A stretch of 64,000 bases of DNA from Helianthus annuus (Eukaryota; Streptophyta; Magnoliopsida; Asterales; Asteraceae), in assembly GCF_002127325.2 (NCBI RefSeq), contig NC_035441.2, positions 50,472,663-50,536,662 of the forward strand, read 5' to 3'. Made by a program: the position numbers and the translations under genes. The notes beneath the pieces are model-generated. The model saw only the letters and a program-made list of their open reading frames with translations. It was not told where the DNA came from and did not search any database. This document shows, one piece after another, positions 1 through 10,188 of the stretch (positions within the stretch are counted from its first letter, which is position 1; every line of letters begins with the position of its first letter).

Positions 1-2760
1 ATTTCTGTAAGTTTGAAAACCTTTTTATCATCTCAGTTTTGACACCTCTTATTGGAAATTCCTCATCAGAATATAATTTGTCAGAATCATTCAAAGTATA
101 TGCAACTTTAAATGTTTCATCATTCAAAATAGATTTTGATAACAGGAATTCATTACTATAAACTCTTTTGCCCTGTTTTTCATTTTGACTCGGAATGCTG
201 GACTCAGACTTCGACTCCGACATCGACTCCGACTTTGACTCCTCAGTCTCATCGTTATCTAACACATGATCCACCACTTTCTTCATCAATTGAGATTGTT
301 GATCAGTGTCCGACGATGTAAACGTAATATCAATACTGTCTGGCAAATTGACTGAGGACGCCGACTCCCACTGTAAGTTTGTAGCCTTTTTGACTCTTTC
401 ATCACTTGGATTTCTGGCAAATATTCATTATCCAGCTGGGGTGGACACTTATTATAACTGACACCTTGTTTCTTACCAGAATTTTTCTTGTCATCCTTTT
501 TCTTAGTGTCATTCTTCTTCTCAGCCTTCTTCTCAGGAGTCTTTTCTTCAGAAACTGTCTGTTCTTCAGTTACTTCATCATCTTCAAATGCCTTCATGCC
601 TTCAACAGTTGGATAAATCCTGTCAATGACATAAGAAGTACATGAGTAACTTTTCAACAAACGATTTACTCTCTCAGTCTCAATTCTTTGCAACTCCAGT
701 TTCTGTTCAAGAACAGCACAATTTTCAATGTAGTTATTCACAACTTTTTGCTTCGTCATGAATGCTCCTTGAAGAGTTTTCATAGTAGATGCTTGTTCTT
801 CACTTGTGTCATTATACATGTTCATTGCTTTGTCAGCACATCGTAAGATTCCTTCAAGCTGTTCATGTTGTTGATCAACTCACTATTTTTCTTTTTCATG
901 ATCTCACAGGTTTCACAGTTCACAGAAATCTCTTTGGCAATAACCTCTTCACTAATTTTGAACTTCGAAACTTCTTTTACTTTTCTTTTGACCACCGGAG
1001 TTTCATCATCACTGCTAACCGGTGTTTTTACCTTTTTCTTTTTCTTCTTGGCTTTCTCATCTTCACTATCACTTTCAGCCATCATCTTCAGATGTTCCAC
1101 CATTCTTCTTGCATAATACTCAGTATCATCATCACTATCTTCTTCAATTCTGGCAACAAAAGCTGTGTGAACAAGAGCTTGATCAGGAATATAATCATCC
1201 CAAGTGAAATTCTCCCAGCTAAACCATTCAGGTAATTTTTCATCATCTTGATCAATCACAAATGCTTTAGCATCAGTTGGAATATATTTATCCCAGTTGA
1301 ACCCTGTTGATGGCTTCTTCTCTTCTTGATTAACCACACATGCTCTCTTTGAAGAATCTTCAATCACATTTCTTCCATGTGCAGTTTGCACCTGATGCTG
1401 AGTTGGTTGTTGAGCAACTTGATGGTAAATGGCTTTTCTGTAATAATCATTGTTGTTGAATGGATTTTGAGCTCCACTTGCTTCGTGATTGGTACATTCC
1501 CTCTTAAAGTGTCCTTTTTCCATGCAACGAAAACAAGTGACTTTAGATTTATCAAAACCCAAAGTAGAAACATCTGCCTCACGGAGATCATCTCTTCCTG
1601 TGATTTGCTTAAATTTCTCAGCTCTCCTCAACACACTAGCCAAACACCATTTTATATCCATGAGCTCCATCTCTTCAGCATCGATCTAGTCGTAATCTTC
1701 CTTAGTCAGCATTGGATTCCCAATTCGACCTGCAACAAAACTACCATAAGATTCTAAAACTGTTCCTAACAAAGACATATGGCTTTTAGCTACCTCCTCA
1801 GAATATTCCTGAGCATTTTCAATATTCAACACAATATTGCATTGAAGCTTTATTCCATTTCTTGTTGTTGAAACATTCGGATCAAATGATGGAAATGATG
1901 AGAAACTTGTGTTGCTGCTTGATCCTTTTGATGAACTACCAGATGAATTCTTTGCGTTGAAAGCAGTTTCCACTTTTGGAGAAAAATTGGTTGTTTTATC
2001 ATTCAACCCTGATTTGTAGTACAACCCGGTGTCTTGTTCACCATCAAACACTTTCATTCTTGAAATCTTTATCTGTTCCATTTCTTGAGCCTCAATCATT
2101 TCAATAAACTTGCTCAGTACTAGATTGTTGAAATCCTTTTTGTTTCTTAGCATCATCAAGTATGTGCCCCAAATCTCATGCGGCAATGCATCAGCCAGTT
2201 TTTCAATCAACTCCTCATTCTCTTTGGTGATACTAGCCCTCTTCATGTTCACCAATTAATTGTAGTATCTTTCAATTATCTCCTTTGTGCTTTCGTTTTT
2301 CAAACCACGAAATAAATCAAACTGTTTTTTCAGAAGTGATTTCTTGTTTTTGATCATTTCTTGGCTTCCAACAAACTTAGATCGCAACGCTTTCCAAATC
2401 GAATAAGCACTCCCAGTGTGTTGCAGTAAAACCATGATATCCTCTTTGACTGCCTGTTGCAGTAAGCTAATCATCATCTTTTCGTTTTTTGTATCTCTTT
2501 TTCTCATCGGGACTAAGATCTTTGATAGGAATCACATCTTCGTCGTCATTAGTTGGTCTAACGTATTTTGTTTCAATGCATTCCCATGCATCTAGATAGT
2601 TTGCTTGCACCCAGTTCTCAAACCGTTCTTCCTAACTCTTATACTCCTCGATGTTCATAAGTTTGGGCGGTTTTTGCATGGTTCCCGTTTCGTTTTCCAA
2701 CATCGTCTGCTGAGCAACTATGATCGGGGTAGCAAAAGCATTATAAAAATCCTCGTCCAT
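1..2760 (-). pseudogene. Broken Copia gag (Copia-1)
   Basis: Gag starts at the ATG at 2758-2760, whose product matches the N-terminus of Copia-F Gag (D-E/T-x-F-YNAFATPI). A UBN2/Copia-type gag domain follows (about 2500-1690), then one CCHC knuckle (CFRCMEKGHFKREC, about 1535-1500), an acidic and lysine-rich linker with coiled-coil character, and a C-terminal part that leaves the window. It is decayed: an in-frame TAG near 2630, a frameshift near 2500, TAA at 2256-2258, TAG at 1686-1688, a one-base loss near 830 and another frameshift near 410-420. The family role is capsid/nucleocapsid of the virus-like particle. Assignment is by motif and by side-by-side likeness to Copia-F. Confidence 0.85.
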
Positions 2761-2829
2761 GATTCGGTTTTTAATAAATTCTCAACACAGCCTATTCAAG
2801 AGAAATATGATGTTTCACACACAAACTGT

Positions 2830-3160
2830 TTTTCAAGCGGAACCACTGATTCAAGCGGAATCAATCAATAACTTTCAAGCGGGATCACTGATTCAAGCAG
2901 AATCAGAACTGAATTTTGAAGTGTAACCTTAAACTGAAGCGAAATAGGAACTTCAAGCGAGATCAACCAAGAACTTTCAAGCGGAACCTGGATTTGGAGC
3001 GGAATCAACTGATATTTCAAGCGGGATCTCAGTTTCAAGCGGAATAAGACCCAAATTTCAAGTGAAATAACTCGATTTCAAGCGAAATCAAAATCAACTC
3101 TAAGCGGAATCACTGTGACGTCATCATTCAATCGCTGATTTTCAAGCGGAATTACTCAAA
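2830..3160 (-). repeat. Degenerate AAGCGGAATC word array in Copia-1 leader
   Basis: About fifteen copies of a short word (plus strand TCAAGCGGAATCA; variants AAGCGGGATC, AAGCGAAATC, GAGCGGAATC) at irregular 15-35 bp spacing, between the gag start and the primer site. The same word recurs in the U3 of this element's own LTR (3583-3718). No ORF crosses it. Confidence 0.85.
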
Positions 3161-3333
3161 ATATCAGTTTAATTTCGAATTTTAGCTTGAAACTTTTAAG
3201 GATTTGTTAAACCATGATTACGCGTGAACAGTGAAATTTTGAGCCAATTTTAACCGTGAAAACTATTGAATTTCGAAAAAAATGGTGTAGAAACAGAATT
3301 TGTAGCTGAATTGGTAAAAACTCTTCTCCCTGA

Positions 3334-3345
3334 GCTCTGATACCA
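3334..3345 (-). other. Primer-binding site (initiator tRNA-Met), Copia-1
   Basis: The minus strand reads TGGTATCAGAGC two bases inside the LTR, the standard complement of the 3' end of plant initiator tRNA-Met. It marks the start of minus-strand DNA synthesis and fixes the element's orientation. Confidence 0.92.
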
Positions 3346-3347
3346 CT

Positions 3348-3806
3348 TGTAGGATCGTTTTCAGACCCGAACGAGTCGATCAGAAGAGTTTATCCCAGTT
3401 TCAGAGGCGGAAACTAAGAAACTGAGTTCAATTCAGCAAACAATACACTTTAAACTGTCGTTTGATTGATAATAATGACGTTTACAGCGATTCGACACTT
3501 CGGCAGCACTTCGTTGCAAACCGGAATGAACAGTTATGAGATTCCGCTCCGGATGGGCTATTTATAGGCCCGGGGTTCCACTTGAACATGCATGGGCATT
3601 TCAAGCAGAATAACATTGGAACATTTCGAGCGGAATCAGCGACTAACACCTCGAGCGGAATCAGGATATATATGTGATTTCGCTTGAAATGACATAGTGT
3701 CATTTCGAGCGGAATCACCCCTAAAAAACGCTATCTCGTTTTTCGTGCCCTAACTCTATACAAGACTCGATACAACACGTAGACGACAGACGGATGCACC
3801 AATACA
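3348..3806 (-). repeat. 5' LTR of Copia-1 (about 459 bp)
   Basis: The inner end is fixed by TG/CA two bases from the primer site. The outer end is set by likeness to the LTR ends of Copia-F and Copia-2 (GCACCAA.. context) and by matching length (459 against 460 and 481 bp). It carries a minus-strand TATA box at 3559-3566, with AGCGGAATC words crowded just upstream (about 3583-3718). The outer boundary could be off by a few bases because the second LTR is not in the window. Confidence 0.8.
3559..3566 (-). promoter_or_regulatory. TATA box of Copia-1 LTR
   Basis: TATAAATA on the minus strand, inside the LTR. It is followed by a GC-moderate stretch and preceded by the AGCGGAATC word array. Position and sequence fit a polymerase II promoter at the U3/R border; the start site itself is not visible. 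Confidence 0.6.
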
Positions 3807-4456
3807 AATACTCAATCACTGTTAATTATAGTGTAAAACAATTGAGGTTTTGTAAAACAATTTATAAAAGAATTTACAAAAAGAGGATAAACTCACATTG
3901 CTAATTTAGGTTGTTCCTTGTGATTTCCTGGTTATAATCTAATAAATTAAACAATGCACACGCGTTAGTATAATAACCCAATATTTACATTAACTATACC
4001 CTCCCCAAGACAGAACTCCAACGACTAAGTCAGGCAGAGCCTCGACATGCGTTACGGAGCACTAGATCAATTGAGCAGCGTATCTAATACGTAACCAGGG
4101 TTATAATACTTACAACGAGGCAGAGCTTCGCTAATTAGGGGGTATAATACTCGGGAATTACGTTTACTACTTTGGAATTTGAGAGAGAATCACGAAAATT
4201 GAACGATTTGCAACTGAATGAAACGGCCCCTATTTATAGGGTCTCATCGGCGGTGTCTGGCGGCCCGCCGAAGAGAAGCAAGGGGCTTTCGTGGCCCGCG
4301 AGCTAGGGGGAGTAGGGCGTAGCTCTGATTACTCACAAGTGTAGGTTCAACGAGTGGCATGATACATGGCAGCATGGGGTTTCGTCTGGTGGCACTAGGT
4401 CGCACCCCGCGACAGATCAAGCACAGTTTGTCGCGCCCCGCGACATACTTATTTTA
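3807..4456. other. Unassigned intergenic sequence with a minus-strand TATA box
   Basis: No convincing ORF. On the minus strand a clean TATAAATA lies at 4231-4238, followed by a sequence that looks like a transcript leader, so this may be part of an old LTR. I could not find a partner LTR, a primer site or TG/CA ends. The 3' part becomes GC-rich and holds two short hairpins (4399-4444). Confidence 0.35.
4399..4444. repeat. Two copies of a 15-nt GC hairpin
   Basis: The second copy (4430-4444) is a perfect inverted repeat GTCGCG-CCC-CGCGAC. The first (4399-4413) has one stem mismatch (GTCGCACCCCGCGAC). They stand 31 bp apart in the same orientation. Confidence 0.7.
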
Positions 4457-4575
4457 TTGTTTTTATTTGATTTTCAATTATATAAAGGTATTTCGGGTCC
4501 GGTATTAGTATACGGGGTGTATTTTAGGACATATAGGGGTGTTCTAATAATTTTAGGAGGGTTGTTATATCATCT

Positions 4576-4790
4576 ACCTCCACAGCCGACCCACCACCAC
4601 GACAACCTCCACAGCCGACCCACCACCACCCCCACAGCCGACCCACCACCACCACCACCCCAGCCGACCCACCACAACCACCCCAGCCGACCCACCACCA
4701 CCACCACAGCCGACCCACCACCACCACCCACCGTCAAACCCTAACCACCGTCAAACCCTAAGCACTGTCAATTACCACCACCGTCAAACC
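4576..4790. repeat. Minisatellite, CAGCCGACCCACCACCAC units grading into ACCGTCAAACCCTA
   Basis: Imperfect 18-27 bp units carrying CAGCCGACCCACC followed by a variable run of CAC/ACC triplets. After about 4720 the unit changes to CCACCGTCAAACC. The same two unit types in the same order recur at 8396-8960. Both proline-rich and glycine/tryptophan-rich ORFs cross it, and both are simple consequences of the repeat. Confidence 0.9.
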
Positions 4791-5313
4791 CCAACATCGA
4801 AAACAACAACCACAACCCCAATACCACCACAAACGGCCAAAATAAAACCAAAAAAAATAGACTAACCTTGAATATTCCGACCGTACAAAGAGATACGAGA
4901 GCGAAAACTATACAAGAGACAAAGAATCCGTGCGTGTGTGCGTGTGTGTGCCCTTCTGGATCGTCATCGTGTGGTCTATAGTTCCTCTCGAGTGGTCCAA
5001 AAATTCCCTTTTCATATGTACTTCTGTTTAGGATCTTCGTTTTAGCTATAAATGGAAACAAAACTTCAATACGCTGCTCATAGGTCAATGAGAGGCATAT
5101 AGAAGTACACTTTCTGCCAACTTTTCAGAAAAAGTAAGTATATACGCTCCTCATCAGGCTATACGCAACGTATAACCTGAAAATGTGTCAAAAACGGTAC
5201 AGTAATACGCGGCGTATTGCCCTATGAGCGGCTTATCGACCTTTTTTTAAAGCTTGTGATACGTATCAGAAGTTGCAATAATCCATAACCATCTTCACAA
5301 TCACATATTCACA
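4791..5313. other. Non-coding stretch related to 8961-9115
   Basis: Directly after the minisatellite is a segment (about 4830-4960) with the order GGCCAAAA-TAAAAC, TATACAAGAGAC-like and a GTGTGTGCG run. It parallels 8961-9115 (GGCCAAAATTAAAC, TATACGAGAGAC, GTGTGTGTG). On the minus strand both copies read as a leader followed by an AGGTTAGT-type splice donor, with the minisatellite then in the intron. The rest, up to the GRF ORF, shows nothing I recognise. Confidence 0.45.
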
Positions 5314-5595
5314 ATGGTTGTTTGCAAATGTGGTAGGACAACAACACTAAGAACATCTTGGACTGAAGCTAATACCGGACGTCAATTTTACACTTGCTTA
5401 TATGGTATCTTTTTAAGCCATGTTTTTTAACACTTTGAAACACTAATTCGTCTTCCATTTCAGCGTTCTAGGTGCAACTTCTTTGCGTGGCACGATCCTC
5501 CCTTGTGTCATCGGGCATGTGTGGTCAGCAAAGGACTGATGGATTCGAAAGTTGTGCTTGAAGATGAAGTCAAGTATTTGGAAGAGGATGTTTGA
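5314..5595 (+). pseudogene. GRF-type zinc-finger ORF, two exons, probably disabled
   Basis: Starts at ATG 5314. Exon 1 encodes C-K-C-G-R, then SWTEANTGRQFYTC. After a short AT-rich intron-like gap (GT at 5405, TTTCAG ending 5463) the second part encodes RCNFFAWHDPPLC and ends with TGA at 5593-5595. These are the expected parts of a plant GRF zinc finger (CxCG ... NxGRxFYxC ... CxFFxW), a small nucleic-acid-binding fold. The product would be about 74 residues with a short acidic, possibly coiled tail. Oddity: joining 5404 to 5464 leaves the halves out of phase and gives an immediate stop. Either one base has changed at the donor or this is a dead copy. Such ORFs occur both as host genes and inside mobile DNA; the context here suggests the latter. 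Confidence 0.6.
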
Positions 5596-6056
5596 ATGTA
5601 TAAATTGCAAGTCGTGGAATTGGAAGATAGTTATTCAAGGGTTGTTCGTAACAGGGAAACTTGTTTGATAATCAGTTGGATTTTTTTGTGTTTTTGTCTT
5701 GATATTTTTCATTGTTAGTATTTAAGTTTATGCAAGACATGTATTCGAAAATTAATTATAAATGTTGTTTTTTAATATTATTACAAATATTAAGTTTTAA
5801 AAAAAAATTGTTTTTTTAATAAGTCGACTAAATAACAAAAGTAACAAACACTCATCAAGTTACAAATGTTTAAACATACCAAAATGAAATAAATATTTGT
5901 CCATAGATGCCCAACACATAACCAAAATAAACAAAAAGAAATAAATATTTGTTCATACATGCCCACAAATGTTTAACAAATAAAGTTCACCAAACAGACA
6001 GAAATGCTACAACTCCATGTCGTCATCGGTGTCGTCAGAATCATCACCACCACCTG
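5596..6056. other. AT-rich non-coding stretch
   Basis: Homopolymer-rich sequence with no ORF, repeat array or RNA-like structure that I could recognise. It separates the converging GRF ORF and the Athila-like ORF1. Confidence 0.5.
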
Positions 6057-7967
6057 TCATATGGTCTGCGTATCCGACGGTCCTGCCTGCGTCCCGGACG
6101 GGCCTGCCTGCGTCCCGGACGGGCCTGCCTCCATGTCGGTACCCCGATACACTCGTGGACGTGGCGGGGGTCGAACCGCCAACACTGCCTCGGTATGTCT
6201 CTCGGCCTCACTAGCCATCACCCACTCCATCAAATCCTCCATCCAGTCCATCCGTTGAAACTGATGTGTCCAGCTCGCCATCATATCGGCCTGACCCACC
6301 ACCAGCCTCTCAAGGAGACGCGGGGTGGACTGAGGCAACCTCACTGCATGATAAACGCGTCGAGGAATCTGTGGCGGCTCCTGCGGATGCCCCTGGTCAA
6401 CCTCAGGCTCCACGTCTCCATTTATAGCAGGAACGTCAGTAACATGCGGCATCTCCACCTCCCCAGCCTCGAGCAGTGCCTGGTGGACAAACGGCCCGGG
6501 TACAAAAATCTGTTGGTCCAAACCAACAAACCGATGCCGAATATACGGAAAGTTCACCGCTATCTTCATCCCTGTCATCGTCCTAATACCCAAGTGCTCG
6601 AAAGGTGCTAGCGGCGGAAAATCGCCGATGAATGGAAAATACTGGCCGCAATGCTGGGCAATACGGGTGATAAACGCCCCTCCATACAAACAGCTACGCC
6701 TCTGCCATTTGTTGTATGAGGCGAAATACTCCGCAAGAAAGCGATGGAGGCCGCACGGTGTGCCCGTGAATAAACAGTAAAGAAAGAACAGGTCGACCTT
6801 CATGACCCACTCGTTGCTTTTGCCACACGCAGAGATCGACGTGGCAACGCAGCGGTGTATGTAACGAACGAGTGGGTCAGAAATCAACGTTACTCGGGCC
6901 TTCTTACTGAAGGGTTCAGGACATAGGGCGGGTGATGCGGGCCCAAGTGTGGAGGAACAGGCTATTTTGTATTTGGAGGCCCAAGACCGCGTAACAAAAG
7001 GGGCTTCACTAAAATGGCTCTAACTTGGGCTACGGGAGTCCGTTTTGGATGTGCGACCAGGCGATTCGAACGTGAGAACGAGCTCCATCTTGCTGCAAAC
7101 AGCCTATGGCGGTTTGGGTCATCATCCGGGCCAAAAAATGCTTATTTCTATTACTTATTTGCATTTTTATGTTTTTTGAACTATTTTGGGCTTTTTGTTT
7201 TAGGCCGTGTGTTTGGCCCGTTATCTTTTTTAGGCCCATTTCGAATTTCGGTTTCTATTTATATGTTCCTCTAGTAATATGAATGATCAGACTTGAATTT
7301 TGAAACTACTCAATTTTTCACTTCAAATTCTGTGCCCTTTGGGTTGCAATTTGGGGGTTGGGGAAGAACTACACGGGTATTCGCAGAATCAACGTGTTTG
7401 GTCTTCATTTAACGTACCATGCACTACATCAGCGGGCCACCAAGCAAACAACTAATCATCAGGCGTAGCCGTGATCGCGGTGTTATAAATGTCCTGGACC
7501 AACTCATCGTTGTTATAGAACCTGGTGGCAACAGCAAACTGATGCAGCGACATATTTTGTCACTTCCCAAACAAACAGAAAGATAACTCAGGAGGCGGTG
7601 GTTCTACGTTCAGATCGTCCATATCCGAATTTGGCCGGCCAACCAGCCGTGGACAAAACACAAACGTGGACAGAAACTCCACCATCATGGTCCTATAAAA
7701 CAGGGAAGCCGCCTCCGAAAACATGCGATCCCACGAGGGAATTCACCCTAATTAAACCCCGGGCCCTCACCTCCTCCCCGCATTCCCGTAAATCATCCCA
7801 TGACAATGCCCTCTGCTGCCCCACCCTCATATGCCAGAACTTGGTAAAATGTTTATACTCCCTAGACACTCTGGGTAGTTCATAAAGGGAATATCTGAAC
7901 AATCACCTCCGGCCATCGGATCGAATCCAGGCGCCGGTCCCACACCAAACTCCTACTCGTATGACGA
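6057..7967 (-). pseudogene. Athila-type retrotransposon ORF1-like gene, interrupted
   Basis: On the minus strand, reading starts near ATG 7967. Short frames encode ELPRVSREYKHFTKFW, then, after a frame change, RTMMVEFLSTFVF and SFCLFGKxQNMSLHQFAVATRFY. These resemble the EFLSTF and 'MSL..FGvA.G.Y' blocks of ATHILA ORF1. An apparently foreign 450-500 bp segment (about 6920-7390) follows. The frame resumes at 6887-6057 with ISDPLVRYIHRCVA, LFFLYCLFTG and GGAFITRIAQHCG blocks, then a Pro/Gly-rich tail with repeated AGPSGTQ units before the stop. In the Athila/Tat lineage ORF1 is the Gag-like protein. No pol follows downstream. In-frame stops at several points make it a pseudogene. Family assignment is from remembered motif pattern only. 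Confidence 0.5.
6920..7390. other. Probable insertion inside the Athila-like ORF1
   Basis: This stretch breaks the ORF1 reading and has a different character: GGGCC words, a minus-strand ATATAAATAG at about 7255-7265, and ends that look like TGTGGAGG... and ...GAACTACA. It is LTR-like in size, but I could not find a target duplication, so its ends and identity are open. Confidence 0.3.
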
Positions 7968-7984
7968 CATATCTGCAAGAATTA

Positions 7985-8395
7985 ATATATAAACGTGTCA
8001 AATATTAAAAAAATATGACATATGTTAATAATCAATTATATAGAAACATAAAATATTCCATTTAAGTTACGTGTCAAATTATAAACTTATAACAATTTTT
8101 ATTAACCAATTTTATAAAATACTAAAATAATACATGTAAAATATGAATAAAATTATAACATATTTTAATAATCAATTTTATTGATATATTTTTTTTTGTT
8201 TCGGTTACGTGTCAAATTATAAACTTATAGCAATTTTTGTTAACCAATTTTATAGAATTATAAAGCAATACGTGTCAAATATTAATAAAATTATAACATA
8301 TGTTAATAATCAATTTTATAGAATTATAAATTTTTTCGTTTCAGTTACGTGTCAAATTACAAATTTATAACAATTCTAATTAACAAATTTTATAG
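7985..8395. repeat. AT-rich tandem repeat, about 139-bp unit, three copies
   Basis: The segment beginning TTACGTGTCAAATTA recurs at 8067, 8205 and 8345 (spacings 138 and 140). Each is followed by a matching AACAATTTTTRTTAACC-type stretch. The first unit is partial or degenerate. No coding potential. Confidence 0.8.
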
Positions 8396-8960
8396 CCGAC
8401 CCACCACCACACCCGACTCGCCACCACCACCATAGTCGACCCCCACCACCACCATCACAGCCGACCCCCAACCACCACCACCACCACAGCCGACCCACCA
8501 CCACCACTATAGCCGACCGCCACCACCATCACAACCGACCCTCCACCACCGTCAAACACACACCCACCATCAAACACCTAACCACTGTGAAACTCTAACC
8601 GCGTCAAACAACTAACCACCATCAAACACCTAATCGCCATCAAACACCTAACAACAGTCAAACACCACCACCATCAAACACCTAACCATCGTCATACACC
8701 ATCACCGTCAAACACCTAACCACCGTCAAACACCACCACCGTCAAACACCATCACCGTCAAACACTTAACCACCGTCAAACACTACCACCGTCAAACACC
8801 TAACCACCGTCAAACACCACCACCGTCAAAGACCGTCACCATCAAACACCTAACCACCGTCAAACACCACAACCTTTAAACACCTAACCACCGTCAAACA
8901 CATGCCCACCATCAAACACCACCACCGTCAAACGCATAACCACCATCAAACACCACCACC
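8396..8960. repeat. Long minisatellite: CAGCCGACCCACCACC units then CACCGTCAAACACCTAAC units
   Basis: Two successive unit types: about 130 bp of the CAGCCGACC(CACC)n type, then about 430 bp of roughly 17-22 bp units around ACCACCGTCAAACACC. It is the expanded counterpart of 4576-4790, in the same order and orientation. Confidence 0.9.
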
Positions 8961-9147
8961 GGCCAAAATTAAACAAAAATTCAAAACGAGACACAGGAAA
9001 GATGAAGGTGTTACTAACCTCTTGTGAAAATCCAGAGCGTATAGCTTGATACGAGAGAGACCGAGTATACGAGAGACAACGTTTGTGTATGTTTTTTGGT
9101 GTTTAATGTGTGTGTGTGTTTGATTTTTTTAGATATATTTCCCCTTT
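8961..9147. other. Non-coding flank, target region of Copia-2
   Basis: Paralogous to about 4830-4960 (see there). It ends in a GT-rich run and T-tract where Copia-2 has inserted. The last five bases (CCTTT, 9143-9147) are the predicted target duplication, with its partner beyond the window. Confidence 0.45.
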
Positions 9148-9607
9148 TGTTGATGCATGAAATGTCTGTTGACTACGTTTGCATTGTGTCTTAGGTCAAT
9201 ATAAGTTAGATTTGAGCTTGGAAATCAAGATTAGGTTAAATATATAGGTTTTGCTCATATGTACATTTAGTATGAGGGTTTCTCTTATAGGGTCTTTAGG
9301 GTTTCGCTCATGTGGTTTTCAGGTAGGTTTCGCTTATACATACACATGGGGTTTCGCTCATAAGGCATGTCTTATGAGCGAACCAGCTGAAGTATAAATA
9401 CCTGATGTGTGTATTGATGCGTGTACGTTGGAGCGGAACATGTTCATGCTTATGGTAACGAAACTCTGTCAAATTGTAATTAGAAAGCATTAATAGAGAA
9501 GGAATTAAAGAAGAAAAGCTGTGTAACTTCGTGTACATTGATTCCGCCTTTATACGCGAAGATGAACAACCTTGACTGACATTTCAGGGTCACAAACCGG
9601 TCCAACA
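9148..9607 (+). repeat. 5' LTR of Copia-2 (460 bp)
   Basis: Starts TGTTGATGC and ends CAACA, two bases before the primer site. The first 60 bases match the corresponding LTR end of Copia-F (TGTTGGTGCACTTACG...GACTACGT pattern). U3 holds TTTCGCTCAT words (about 9252-9389), then a TATA box at 9393-9400. Confidence 0.85.
9393..9400 (+). promoter_or_regulatory. TATA box of Copia-2 LTR
   Basis: TATAAATA, directly downstream of a cluster of GTTTCGCTCAT/TTTCGCTTAT words. Same layout as the Copia-1 and Copia-F LTRs. Confidence 0.65.
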
Positions 9608-9609
9608 AG

Positions 9610-9621
9610 TGGTATCAGAGC
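9610..9621 (+). other. Primer-binding site (initiator tRNA-Met), Copia-2
   Basis: TGGTATCAGAGC two bases after the LTR end CA; the standard Copia primer site. Confidence 0.92.
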
Positions 9622-10188
9622 TCAGGACGAGGAGTTCATACTACTACAGCTTGATTCTACCAGATTCTCTCATTTCTACTCACTTTCTCTCATATTTTTT
9701 CGATTTGAACTGGTTCCTACGGTTGAAATGGCCTTATTTTCGAATATAACGTGTGAAACTTAGTAATAACAAACCCTAGAAAGAATCAGATTAAAATACG
9801 GCTTAAAAATGGTAAAAACTGGTTAAAAACTAGGTTTTGCTTATTCGGACATCGAAGGGTTTCGCTCGAAAATAACTACTTCGCTCTTAGGGACATCTAG
9901 CTATTTCGCTCATACAAACATTACTATTTCGCTTTTACGGACAATCGAGTGATTTCGCTTATTTGGACATCACCAATTTCGTTCATACGGACACATCTAG
10001 TTTCGCTCATACGGACACACCTAGTTTCGCTCATTCGGACATAGTTATTTCGCTCATTTGACACTTTCGCTTATTTGTCAAGTCATATTTTGCTTATTTG
10101 TCAAATACTGATTTCGCTTATTTGTCATCTTTGTTCAAAAATTCAAAAATTTTTCTAAGTGATTGCTGATTTTGCAGGTACACTCAAG
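9622..10188 (+). other. Copia-2 leader with TTTCGCTCATACGGACA word array (9829-10130)
   Basis: About thirteen copies of TTTCGCTYAT followed by a variable ACGGACA/TTTGTCA tail at 22-30 bp spacing. The array ends shortly before GATTTTGCAG (10171-10180), which resembles a 3' splice site just upstream of the gag ATG. No ORF of note. Confidence 0.8.

Larger units (their letters stand above)
1..3806 (-). mobile_element. Copia-1: 5' part of a Ty1/Copia retrotransposon, cut by the window edge
   Basis: Read on the minus strand the order is LTR (3806-3348), tRNA-Met primer site, repeat-rich leader, then gag running off the left edge. Gag closely resembles that of Copia-F (35816-38521) in order and sequence, so the two are one family or sister families. 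The five bases beyond the LTR (AATAC, 3807-3811) are the predicted target duplication; its partner is outside the window. Pol is not in view, so it cannot be said whether this copy was autonomous. Confidence 0.88.

Noticed and set aside
4457..4744. Proline-rich frame (+) and Trp/Gly-rich frame (-) across the minisatellite
   Set aside because: Both are direct products of the CCACCACAGCCGACC repeat; no start context, no domain.
5949..6611. 220-codon plus-strand frame opposite the Athila-like ORF1
   Set aside because: Antisense of a recognisable reading frame; its sequence has no known pattern.
7598..7885. 95-codon plus-strand frame
   Set aside because: Antisense of the Athila-like ORF1 N-terminal part.
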